A stretch of DNA of 7,755 bases from Bacteroidales bacterium (lineage in GTDB: Bacteria > Bacteroidota > Bacteroidia > Bacteroidales > Azobacteroidaceae), in contig JAJBTS010000417.1 in assembly GCA_020860885.1 (NCBI GenBank), positions 1 through 7,755 of the forward strand. The letters are read 5' to 3'. The stretch's first letter is position 1. Each line of letters starts with the position of its first letter. This document shows positions 1-6,440 of the stretch, in pieces. The position numbers and the translations under genes were made by a program. Under the pieces are notes generated by a model. The model had not been told where the DNA came from and searched no databases. It saw only the letters and a list, made by a program, of their open reading frames with translations.

Positions 1-95
1 CGCGACGGGGTGTTAATACTCTCCGCTAACCCGTCGAGATACTCTTCGCGAACAGGTGTCAATACTCTTCGCAACGAGGGGTAGATACTCTCCGC
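1..95. repeat. Tandem repeat, 23-bp period, truncated by left edge
   Basis: The 11-base core atactctYcgc occurs at 16-26, 39-49, 62-72 and 85-95, so each copy starts exactly 23 bases after the last. The only variation inside the core is C or T at its eighth base. Bases 1-3 (cgc) fit the end of a fifth copy that starts before the window, and 108-118 matches the core at 7 of 11 positions, perhaps a decayed last copy. The 12-base stretches between cores differ but are mostly G-rich (for example gacggggtgtta and gaacaggtgtca). Because 23 is not a multiple of 3, it is unlikely to encode repeated peptides. Its function is unknown. Confidence 0.85.
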
Positions 96-127
96 GATTT
101 TACCATCAAAAACTCCACTATTCATTG

Positions 128-163
128 GTGACTGTTTCACTGTTTACTGTTCACTGTTTATTG
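128..163. repeat. Heptamer (NNNACTG) tandem repeat upstream of the antiporter gene
   Basis: Successive units are gtgactg, tttcactg (one base longer), tttactg, ttcactg and tttattg, giving an ACTG every 7 bases. The 15 bases at 146-160 recur exactly at 2621-2635 downstream of the same gene, so the antiporter gene is bracketed by the same repeat family. It lies directly upstream of the predicted promoter. I see no gene in 1-213. Confidence 0.8.
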
Positions 164-164
164 A

Positions 165-200
165 TTTGGGGATAAGTTTTCAAAAAAAAGAGTAATTTTG
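165..200 (+). promoter_or_regulatory. Bacteroidetes-type promoter for the antiporter gene
   Basis: TAATTTTG at 193-200 fits the TAnnTTTG -7 consensus of the Bacteroidetes primary sigma factor. The nearest TTTG that could serve as a -33 box is at 165-168, which leaves a 24-base spacer, somewhat longer than the usual roughly 20. Transcription would begin near 205-208, so the leader before the ATG at 214 would be under about 10 bases. Confidence 0.6.
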
Positions 201-213
201 CAAAAAGAATACT

Positions 214-2493
214 ATGAGTCAGGGTATCAAAAATTTATCTTTCTATCTGGTTATGTTGCTTGTATGTGGCATAGGCATGTACGCTGTTATCCAGTTGGGA
301 AGTCGTTTTGAAACCTCTTTTCCTGAAATAGTGCATACGGAAAACCATTCCCACTTTCTTAAGGATGGTTTTTCTATTTTTACGAATTCCATACATTATA
401 ATATCCATACCCCTGTAGCAATGCTTTTATTACAAGTCATTGCTATTCTTTTTACCGCCCGTATTTTTGGTTATTTATTTGTAAAGATAGGCCAGCCTTC
501 TGTGGTCGGGGAAATCGTAGCGGGAATTGTCTTGGGCCCTTCTTTGTTAGGCTATTTCTTTCCGGAAGTCTCGGCTTTTCTCTTTGCTCCCGAATCGTTG
601 GGTAATATTAATATTTTAAGCCAGATAGGACTCATATTCTTTATGTTCGTAATTGGTATGGAGTTGGATATCCGGGAAGTAAAAAGAAGATTAAATGAAA
701 CCATACTTATAAGTCATGCCGGCATTGTATTTCCTTTTTTATGTGGAATAATTGCCGCTTACTGGACTTATCCTACCTATGCTTCGCATCTGACGCCTTT
801 TCTTTCGTATGCATTGTTCATAGGTATTTCTATGAGTATAACAGCTTTTCCTGTATTGGCTCGTATTATACAGGAAAAAGGATTGACAAAATCTCATTTG
901 GGTATTTTATCTCTTGCCAGTGCAGCCAACGGGGATGTTACCGCTTGGTGCTTGTTGGCTGTGGTTATAGCGATAGCGCAAACGGGAACGTTTATAGGAG
1001 CTTTGTATACCATCCTTTTCAGCGCCGTATTTTTACTTTTTATGTTCTTCGTTTTACGACCTTTTTTAAACATTATAGGGAATATTTACCACAACAAAGA
1101 GGTAGTTAACAAGACCATTGTCGCATTCATGTTTTTTATCCTGATCGCATGTTCTTATGCCACTGAGATTCTGGGTATTCATGCTTTGTTCGGTGCATTT
1201 ATGGCTGGTGTTATTATGCCTTCTCACGTACAATTCCGAAAAATATTGACGGAGAAGGTAGAAGATGTCGCTTTATCTATTTTCCTCCCTCTTTTTTTCG
1301 TATCTACGGGATTAAAGACTCAGATAGGGTTGATAAGTACTCCGGAAGAATGGATAGTGTGCGGTATGTTTATCCTGATGGCTGTCTTCGGAAAAGTTGT
1401 CGGTACTGCCGTTCCGGCGCGTTTTGCAGGAGAAACCTGGAAAAACAGTTGGTTGATGGGGGCTTTAATGAATACACGGGGACTGATGGAATTGATCGTG
1501 TTGACGATTGGTTATGAAATGAAAATCTTATCTCCTTCTGTTTTTGCAATGCTAGTTCTGATGACATTGGTAACCACGTTCATGACGGGTCCTTTACTAT
1601 CCTTCATTGAATGGATTTACAAAAAGAAAGAACAGATAACACCTCGGAAAGAAAATGACAATTTTAAGCTGTTAATTTCTTTTGGTAGGGCAAGCAATGG
1701 CAAAGTGATGCTGGAAGTCGCTCATCAGATCTTTTCCCGGGGAAAAAAGAAACTGGATATTACAGCATTACATCTGACTATGGGTACGGACGTTAATCCT
1801 ATTCATACCGAAAATTTTGAAACGGTTAACTTTTCTCCTATTGTTCGGCAAGCGGAAGAATTGAATATTCCCTTGGAAACCCGCTACGATGTAGCGAATA
1901 ACGCCGGACAGTACATCGTCAATATGGTAAATCATGAGAATTTTGATTTCTTACTGGTCGGTGCGGGTATAGCTATGTCGGCTTTGCCTACAGATGTGGA
2001 AGCTGCTAAATACAATGAGTCTTATTATAAAAAATATTTCTCGAAATTAGGTGCGCCTCAGTCCTGGTTCTATCCCGGAGATTTGCTGAAAGATAAAACC
2101 AGGCAGTTTATTGAAGATTCCAATTCGTCCGTCGGAGTATTTGTAAACAGGGATTTTGAAAAAGCAACCGATGTGATGTTGATATTGAAAAATGTAAAAG
2201 ATGTGTTCCTGCTTGAATATGCGGAAAATCTCATATCTATGAATCAGGCTGCTATCTATATCTCTGAATTGGGAGATGAAATAATTAAAAATCGTTTGTC
2301 TGAAACCAAAGTCCGTGAGTTCCTGAATACATATCCTCAAACGGTATTTATCCGTTCTTCCAATATGCCTGTTGACCTATTGTCTAAACAGAACTTCATG
2401 CTGATCAGTTATGAAACCTGGCTCGATGTCTCGGAAAATCAGAAACGGGCTTTGCAATATATGCCCTCCACATTGATCGTAAAAAAACGATAA
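214..2493 (+). CDS. CPA2-family cation/proton antiporter with C-terminal USP-like region
   Basis: This is probably an inner-membrane monovalent cation/H+ antiporter (Na+ or K+) of the Kef/CHX type; the ion cannot be read from sequence. Residues 10-28 form an N-terminal hydrophobic segment. Residues 68-466 hold about 12 more membrane segments, including the family motif GQPSVVGEIVAGIVLGP (93-109) and the ion-site motif AANGDVTAW (237-245), with D241 as the expected essential Asp. The residue before it is G240, where relatives usually have N, D or Q. Residues 480-759 are cytoplasmic and resemble two universal-stress-protein-like modules (about 484-620 and 638-759), as in plant CHX transporters. 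There is no GxGxxG Rossmann motif, so it is not a typical KefB/KefC. The 759-residue length fits Bacteroidetes homologues. The start at 214 sits just after a good -7 box; M14 and M22 are less likely alternatives. It appears to be transcribed alone. Confidence 0.9.
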   Translation: MSQGIKNLSFYLVMLLVCGIGMYAVIQLGSRFETSFPEIVHTENHSHFLKDGFSIFTNSIHYNIHTPVAMLLLQVIAILFTARIFGYLFVKIGQPSVVGEIVAGIVLGPSLLGYFFPEVSAFLFAPESLGNINILSQIGLIFFMFVIGMELDIREVKRRLNETILISHAGIVFPFLCGIIAAYWTYPTYASHLTPFLSYALFIGISMSITAFPVLARIIQEKGLTKSHLGILSLASAANGDVTAWCLLAVVIAIAQTGTFIGALYTILFSAVFLLFMFFVLRPFLNIIGNIYHNKEVVNKTIVAFMFFILIACSYATEILGIHALFGAFMAGVIMPSHVQFRKILTEKVEDVALSIFLPLFFVSTGLKTQIGLISTPEEWIVCGMFILMAVFGKVVGTAVPARFAGETWKNSWLMGALMNTRGLMELIVLTIGYEMKILSPSVFAMLVLMTLVTTFMTGPLLSFIEWIYKKKEQITPRKENDNFKLLISFGRASNGKVMLEVAHQIFSRGKKKLDITALHLTMGTDVNPIHTENFETVNFSPIVRQAEELNIPLETRYDVANNAGQYIVNMVNHENFDFLLVGAGIAMSALPTDVEAAKYNESYYKKYFSKLGAPQSWFYPGDLLKDKTRQFIEDSNSSVGVFVNRDFEKATDVMLILKNVKDVFLLEYAENLISMNQAAIYISELGDEIIKNRLSETKVREFLNTYPQTVFIRSSNMPVDLLSKQNFMLISYETWLDVSENQKRALQYMPSTLIVKKR

Positions 2494-2494
2494 T

Positions 2495-2536
2495 CAGTCA
2501 CCAGTAAACAGTGAGCAGTTAACAGTCACCAGTAAA
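2495..2536. repeat. Heptamer repeat, CAGTNAN orientation, after the antiporter stop
   Basis: Six units follow each other without interruption: cagtcac, cagtaaa, cagtgag, cagttaa, cagtcac, cagtaaa. It begins one base after the antiporter stop codon. A 14-base stretch is repeated exactly at 2495-2508 and 2523-2536, which suggests a four-unit (28-base) duplication. Decayed units continue to about 2560. This is the reverse complement of the ACTG arrays at 128-163 and 2618-2652. Confidence 0.85.
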
Positions 2537-2645
2537 TGACACAGTAATGAGCAGCAATAACAGTATTGAAAGCAAGAGACAATAGTAAAGAGAATATTAT
2601 GATAATACTCCTAATGGATTACTGTTCACTGTTTACTGGCGACTG
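2495..2645. other. Long imperfect inverted repeat between two convergent genes
   Basis: Bases 2495-2519 match the reverse complement of 2621-2645 at 23 of 25 positions. In the plus-strand RNA one of the two mismatches becomes a G-U pair. The loop would be about 101 bases. There is no clean U-tract directly after the arm on either strand, so it is not a classical intrinsic terminator, although it sits where both convergent transcripts should end and could help stop them. The loop (2537-2617) holds no gene that I can support. Confidence 0.65.
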
Positions 2646-2652
2646 TTTACTG
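2618..2652. repeat. Heptamer repeat, NNNACTG orientation, overlapping the M16 gene end
   Basis: Five uninterrupted units: attactg, ttcactg, tttactg, gcgactg, tttactg. The last unit (2646-2652) contains the final Gln codon and TAA stop codon of the minus-strand M16 peptidase gene. It is the opposite arm to the array at 2495-2536. Confidence 0.85.
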
Positions 2653-3870
2653 ATAAATTAAGTGGGATAATTGTTTTTCGTCGAAAATCTCGTTGGCAAT
2701 ATCCAGTAGGAGTTCGGGAGTTAGGGCGTCTAATTTTTTGTAGACTTCCGGTAAACTATCGTATTTATTAAAATGCAGGAAACTTTTCCCCATACTTAAT
2801 GCGACATTCTCTTTATGATCGCAGGATATACCTAACTGTCCTTTTATTTGCTTCATAGCTGCATGAAACTGAGAAGTGGTGAGTTTGTTTTCTCTCATTT
2901 TTTTCAATTCTTTATATACGAGCCGGATACATTTATTGACAGATTCATGATCGGTTCCGAAATATATATTGAAAACGCCTGTGTCACTGTAAGAAGTCAG
3001 GCCGGATTCCACCGTATAAACCAGACCGTTTTTTTCCCGTAGTGAGATATTAAGCCTGCTGTTCATGCCGGGACCTCCTAATATATTGTTGAGGAAGTAT
3101 AAACCCAGTCGTTTTTTATTATGGTAATTGTATCCTCTTCCTCCGATCATTACATGAGCCTGAAAGAGTTTTTTGTCGACCGTTTCTTTTTTCGACGGTA
3201 CAAATAGGGGAATAGTGCGTGGACGGATAGAAATTTGCTTGTCTTGACTTACCGAAAAATACTTATGAGTCAACCGGTATATCTTTTCTTTTGGAGTTTT
3301 TCCGTGAAAGAAAAAGATCATGTTTTCCGGAACATAAAAATGGCTGACAAAAGACTGGCAGGATGAGGAAGAGAAATTAATAATACTTTCCTCTTCTCCC
3401 AGTATATTATGACCGATCTCATTTCCATTAAACAGCATGTTTTCGAAATCGTCGTAGATCAACTCCGAAGGATTGTCTTTATAAGAATTAATTTCATCGA
3501 TGACTACTTCTTTTTCTTTTTCTATTTCGGTTTCCGGAAATTGAGATTGAAAGATCAGGTCGGCCATTAATTCGATAGCCCGTTCCGTATCTTCGTGCAA
3601 AGATATGGAATAAAGAAACGTTTCTTCTTTGGTAGTATAAGCATTCAATTCGCCTCCTACACTTTCCATTCTGTTGAGGATGTGCCAGGATTTTCTTTTT
3701 TTCGTACCTTTAAATAACATATGTTCAACAAAATGTGCTATTCCGAACTGGTTGGGATCTTCATCCCGGGTTCCGGCATTCACAGCAAAGCCACAGTAAG
3801 AAACAGGCGAATGGGAAGGCATATATATAATTCGTAAACCGTTAGGCAGCGAAAAAGATTCGTATTGCAT
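2647..3870 (-). CDS. M16-family (pitrilysin/processing-peptidase-like) zinc metallopeptidase
   Basis: A zinc endopeptidase with the inverted motif HxxEH: H46, E49 (catalytic) and H50, with E126 as the third zinc ligand, 76 residues after H50 as in mitochondrial processing peptidase. The N-terminal catalytic domain covers about 1-200. The C-terminal domain (about 210-407) has the Gly-rich segment GGPGMNSRL (265-273) followed by R278 and Y285, the conserved pair that helps bind substrate. At 407 residues it is a single-repeat M16 protein, expected to act as a dimer or with a partner. I see no signal peptide, so it is likely cytoplasmic; substrates are unknown. The start lies about 22 bases after a predicted transcription start. 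The last codon and stop come from a heptamer repeat, so the C-terminus may be slightly altered compared with homologues. Confidence 0.92.
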   Translation of the reverse strand: MQYESFSLPNGLRIIYMPSHSPVSYCGFAVNAGTRDEDPNQFGIAHFVEHMLFKGTKKRKSWHILNRMESVGGELNAYTTKEETFLYSISLHEDTERAIELMADLIFQSQFPETEIEKEKEVVIDEINSYKDNPSELIYDDFENMLFNGNEIGHNILGEEESIINFSSSSCQSFVSHFYVPENMIFFFHGKTPKEKIYRLTHKYFSVSQDKQISIRPRTIPLFVPSKKETVDKKLFQAHVMIGGRGYNYHNKKRLGLYFLNNILGGPGMNSRLNISLREKNGLVYTVESGLTSYSDTGVFNIYFGTDHESVNKCIRLVYKELKKMRENKLTTSQFHAAMKQIKGQLGISCDHKENVALSMGKSFLHFNKYDSLPEVYKKLDALTPELLLDIANEIFDEKQLSHLIYQ

Positions 3871-3898
3871 AGATTTTTTATCTTTATTTTTAAGCTTA

Positions 3899-3926
3899 CA
3901 AAAGTATAAATAAATACCTTTGCAAA
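3899..3926 (-). promoter_or_regulatory. Promoter for the M16 peptidase gene
   Basis: On the minus strand 3906-3899 reads TACTTTTG, a full match to TAnnTTTG. A TTTG at 3926-3923 could act as the -33 box, but the 16-base spacer is shorter than usual. Transcription would start near 3893, about 22 bases before the start codon. It overlaps the oppositely directed promoter at 3915-3922. Confidence 0.55.
3915..3922 (+). promoter_or_regulatory. -7 box for the isomerase-kinase operon
   Basis: TACCTTTG matches TAnnTTTG. Transcription would start near 3928, giving a leader of about 15 bases before the ATG at 3943. I see no clear TTTG about 20 bases upstream, only a T-rich run at 3884-3891. The minus-strand -7 box for the M16 gene is only 8 bases away. 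Confidence 0.6.
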
Positions 3927-3942
3927 ATAATTTAATTGAAGT

Positions 3943-4545
3943 ATGATTCAGGATTTAAGAAAAATAATACAAGAAGAAGCGGAAGCGATTTTGAATATAC
4001 CATTGAGTGAAAATTATTCACAAGCTACGGATTTAATTGTGGAATATGTTCATGGTAAAAAAGGAAAACTGGTAATGAGCGGAATGGGAAAAGCAGGACA
4101 AATTGCGTCTAATATGGCAACAACTTTCAGCTCGACAGGAACACCTGCTTATTTTCTTCATCCGAGCGAAGCTCAGCATGGCGATTTAGGTATTTTGAGA
4201 GAAAATGATATTATGCTGCTGATCTCTAATTCGGGGAAGACCCGTGAAATTGTAGAACTGATTGAACTGGCTCAACATTTGGTTCCGGGAATTAAATTTA
4301 TTGTAATTACCAGCGACCCTGATAGTCCTTTGGCCAAAGGTGCGAATGTTTGCCTGCTCACAGGTAACCCTAAAGAAGTCTGTGCGTTAGGTCTTACACC
4401 TACCACTTCTACTACAGTGATGACTGTGATAGGCGATCTTTTGGTCGTCGATACAATGAAAAAGATTAATTTTACAGCCGCCGATTATGCCAAACGTCAT
4501 CATGGCGGTTATCTGGGAACCGTATCCCGATCTATGTTAAAGTAA
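3943..4545 (+). CDS. SIS-domain D-arabinose-5-phosphate isomerase (KpsF/KdsD type, no CBS domains)
   Basis: Predicted to interconvert D-ribulose 5-phosphate and D-arabinose 5-phosphate, the first step toward Kdo of lipopolysaccharide. The match to KdsD/KpsF runs the full length: SGMGKAGQIA (46-55, with the active-site Lys K50), STGTPAYFLHPSEAQHGDLG (64-83), SNSGKTREI (95-103), LTPTTSTT (151-158) and RHHGGYLG (185-192, with the conserved His). Positions equivalent to the E. coli catalytic residues Lys, Glu, Glu and His appear present as K50, E103, E145 and H187. The usual KdsD has about 320 residues with two C-terminal CBS domains; this protein stops after the SIS domain at 200. SIS-only isomerases of this kind are known from Bacteroides, so this is probably natural and not a truncation. 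The pfkB-family kinase gene follows after 8 bp. Confidence 0.87.
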   Translation: MIQDLRKIIQEEAEAILNIPLSENYSQATDLIVEYVHGKKGKLVMSGMGKAGQIASNMATTFSSTGTPAYFLHPSEAQHGDLGILRENDIMLLISNSGKTREIVELIELAQHLVPGIKFIVITSDPDSPLAKGANVCLLTGNPKEVCALGLTPTTSTTVMTVIGDLLVVDTMKKINFTAADYAKRHHGGYLGTVSRSMLK

Positions 4546-4548
4546 GGG
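4544..4548 (+). promoter_or_regulatory. Purine-rich ribosome-binding site before a TTG start
   Basis: AAGGG overlaps the TAA stop of the isomerase gene and lies 5 bases before the TTG at 4554. It supports that TTG as the kinase start and suggests re-initiation by ribosomes finishing the isomerase gene. Confidence 0.45.
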
Positions 4549-4553
4549 TAACA

Positions 4554-5480
4554 TTGAGAAAAGTAATCGGTATAGGAGAGACCATCCTGGATATTCTCTT
4601 CCGGGATAAACAACCGCAAAAAGCGGTTCCGGGAGGATCAACATTCAACTGCATGATTTCTTTGGGCAGATGTCGGATCCCTGCATTATTTATCAGCGAA
4701 TTAGGGAAAGACCGCATAGGAGATCTGGTAAAAGAATTTATGGAAGAAAACAATCTGATAACAGATTATATTTATTTCTATGATAAAGGTCAATCTCCCG
4801 TCTCAATAGCTTTTCTAAATGAAAATAAAGATGCGGAATACTCTTTCTATAAGAATTTTCCCTCCGATAGATTGGATATAGAACTACCGGATATGGAAGA
4901 AAATGATATTGTGATAGTAAGTTCTTATTTTGCTGTCAATCCTTTACTGAGAAAAAAAGTATTGGGGCTCTTATATAAAGCGAAAGAAAAGAAGTCCGTT
5001 ATTTATTACGATATTAATTTCAGAAAGCCGCATGCCAAAGAAAGAGAATCACTCCTGGAGAACGTTATGGAAAACTTCCGGTTAGCCTCTATCATAAGAT
5101 GTTCCCGGGAAGATTTAAGTGTTCTTTTCCCCGGACAGAGTCCCGATGATGTTTATAAATCTTATATAGCTCCTTATCGAAAGGTAATGATCATAACTCA
5201 GGGAGAAAAGGAAATACTTATAAAAACTCCTTCTTCCGAAATGATTTATGATGTAAATCCCATTGTTCCGGTAAGTACCATCGGAGCAGGAGATAATTTC
5301 AATGCAGGGCTGGTATATGGCTTGATGGAAAAAAATATATCACTCCCTGAACTAAATGAACTTTCGGAGAGAGAATGGGAGAACCTGGTGGATAAAGCGA
5401 AATTATTTGCCGCAGAAGTGTGCGGTTCGTATGACAATTATGTTTCCATACAGTTTGCTGAAAAACTGAAATACAAATAA
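4554..5480 (+). CDS. PfkB-family carbohydrate kinase (ribokinase fold), TTG start
   Basis: A cytoplasmic ATP-dependent sugar kinase of the ribokinase/fructokinase family; the sugar is not evident. The N-terminus RKVIGIGETILDI (2-14) and the GG motif PGGSTFN (26-32) are family features that form the sugar site. The C-terminal signature STIGAGDNFNAG (241-252) has D247 as catalytic base and fits the PfkB signature pattern, with Ser in the first position in place of the common Asp. The segments YDINFR (152-157) and TQGEKE (215-220) also fit. At 308 residues it is full length. The start must be TTG: no in-frame ATG lies just upstream, and the first internal Met, M34, would remove the whole N-terminal strand and the GG motif. 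It is co-transcribed with the isomerase gene, so a role in a sugar-phosphate or surface-sugar pathway is a reasonable inference only. Confidence 0.88.
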   Translation: MRKVIGIGETILDILFRDKQPQKAVPGGSTFNCMISLGRCRIPALFISELGKDRIGDLVKEFMEENNLITDYIYFYDKGQSPVSIAFLNENKDAEYSFYKNFPSDRLDIELPDMEENDIVIVSSYFAVNPLLRKKVLGLLYKAKEKKSVIYYDINFRKPHAKERESLLENVMENFRLASIIRCSREDLSVLFPGQSPDDVYKSYIAPYRKVMIITQGEKEILIKTPSSEMIYDVNPIVPVSTIGAGDNFNAGLVYGLMEKNISLPELNELSEREWENLVDKAKLFAAEVCGSYDNYVSIQFAEKLKYK

Positions 5481-5516
5481 AAAGCGGATGTCTTTCCAAT
5501 TAATTATGACATCCGC
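5474..5516. terminator. Shared intrinsic terminator between the kinase and HIT genes
   Basis: A perfect 9-bp stem, gcggatgtc (5484-5492) with gacatccgc (5508-5516), encloses a 15-base loop; further A-T pairs extend it beyond one mismatch. On the minus strand it is followed by TTTTTATTTG, an excellent U-tract for ending the greA-HIT transcript; that U-tract lies across the kinase stop codon. On the plus strand the following bases (cttataattatatttt) are a poorer U-tract, so termination of the kinase operon may be less complete. Confidence 0.85.
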
Positions 5517-5541
5517 CTTATAATTATATTTTCCAGTGAAG

Positions 5542-5934
5542 TTATTCGAAAGCCTCCCTTATCTTAGAGGCTATCTCTTCAAACTCTTGTGATGAGAATT
5601 GCTTCCGGGTGTTTTTGAAAGACATATCCGATTCGCTGGTGATAGGGATCAGATGAATATGTGCATGCGGCACTTCCAATCCGATAACAGTAATACCAAT
5701 GCGTTTACAATCAACTACCTTCTCGATGGCTTTCGCTACTTTTTTGGAAAAGAGCATCATTTTGCTGAGTGTGTCGTCATCCAGATCAAATATGTAATCC
5801 ACTTCTTTTTTAGGCACCACCAATGTATGTCCTTTAGCTAAAGGGTTAATGTCTAAAAAAGAATAGAAGTTTTCGTCTTCTGCAATTTTGTAGGAAGGGA
5901 TTTCACCAGCTATAATTTTACTGAAAATGCTCAT
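5542..5934 (-). CDS. HIT-family nucleotide hydrolase/transferase (HinT-like)
   Basis: A small cytoplasmic histidine-triad protein; relatives hydrolyse purine nucleoside phosphoramidates or dinucleoside polyphosphates. The triad HAHIHLI is at 90-96, with H92 the expected nucleophile. Upstream are the conserved DINPLAKGHTLVVPK (28-42) and the N-terminal SIFSKIIAGEIP (2-13). The zinc-binding Cys pair found near the N-terminus of some HIT proteins is replaced by Ser (S2, S5). The last triad segment is followed by an acidic/polar tail to residue 130, a normal length. The ATG overlaps the greA stop codon as ATGA, so translation is probably coupled and the transcript shared. The exact substrate is not predictable. 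Confidence 0.92.
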   Translation of the reverse strand: MSIFSKIIAGEIPSYKIAEDENFYSFLDINPLAKGHTLVVPKKEVDYIFDLDDDTLSKMMLFSKKVAKAIEKVVDCKRIGITVIGLEVPHAHIHLIPITSESDMSFKNTRKQFSSQEFEEIASKIREAFE

Positions 5935-6401
5935 AGGGATATATCCATTATTTCAAAAGACATTAATCCGGAAGGAACTTTTATTTCTGCAATATCGCCT
6001 ACTTTTTTCCCCATCAACCCTTTCCCTATAGGAGTGTTGATCGAGATCTTGCCGGCTTTTAGATCGGCTTCAGATTCCGAAACCAGCATGTAGGTCATCT
6101 TCTGATTATTTTTAGTATTCCTGATAGTAACCTTATTCAGTATTTGTACGCTTTCGGTTGAAATCTGGCTTTCATCAATCAGGCGTGCATTAGAGACAAG
6201 GCCTTTCAATTGGGCGATTTTTGCTTCCAGTATACCTTGGGCTTCTTTTGCTGCATCGTATTCAGCATTCTCAGAAAGGTCACCCTTATCGCGGGCTTCG
6301 GCTATTTGCTTACTTATCGCAGGGCGTTTTTCGGATTCCAAAAAGTTCAGCTCCTCGAGCAACTTGTTGTATCCTTCTTTGGTCATGTAACTTACTGCCA
6401 T
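5931..6401 (-). CDS. greA: Transcription elongation factor GreA
   Basis: GreA enters the secondary channel of stalled, backtracked RNA polymerase and stimulates cleavage of the transcript 3' end. Residues 1-75 form the coiled-coil hairpin; its tip EARDKGDLSENAEYDAAKEA (35-54) holds D41 and E44, the acidic pair that coordinates the catalytic magnesium. Residues 80-156 form the FKBP-like domain with TPIGKGLMGKKVGD (123-136). Length (156) and start match the family; M6 is a possible but less likely start. It is the first gene of a two-gene operon with the HIT gene. A promoter at 6507-6538 gives a leader of about 100 bases that contains a terminator-like hairpin, so expression may be attenuated. 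Confidence 0.96.
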   Translation of the reverse strand: MAVSYMTKEGYNKLLEELNFLESEKRPAISKQIAEARDKGDLSENAEYDAAKEAQGILEAKIAQLKGLVSNARLIDESQISTESVQILNKVTIRNTKNNQKMTYMLVSESEADLKAGKISINTPIGKGLMGKKVGDIAEIKVPSGLMSFEIMDISL

Positions 6402-6440
6402 AATTTTTTAATTATTAAGAACGATTAAATTTAAGTAATT

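Noticed and set aside
1..95. CRISPR array
   Set aside because: A 23-base period with an 11-base core and 12-base spacers is far too short for known CRISPR repeats and spacers, and no cas gene is present.
741..1109. A second protein encoded in another frame inside the antiporter gene
   Set aside because: It lies entirely within a strongly conserved gene, is rich in Cys, Tyr and Phe from frame-shifted membrane codons, and resembles no family I know.
1370..2340. Antisense reading frames (1370-1567 and 2047-2340) within the antiporter gene
   Set aside because: They have no promoter or ribosome-binding site of their own and look like shadows of the antiporter codons.
1660..2490. KefC-type NAD-binding (RCK) domain in the antiporter C-terminus
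   Set aside because: No GxGxxG nucleotide-binding motif is present; the region reads like universal-stress-type modules.
128..2652. Insertion sequence or composite transposon around the antiporter gene
   Set aside because: There is no transposase or integrase, and the flanking arrays are simple heptamers with no defined terminal inverted repeats or target duplication.
3943..4545. Truncated pseudogene of a full-length KdsD
   Set aside because: The SIS domain is complete, the stop is followed at once by a properly coupled gene, and no CBS-coding sequence remains downstream. SIS-only forms are known in Bacteroides.
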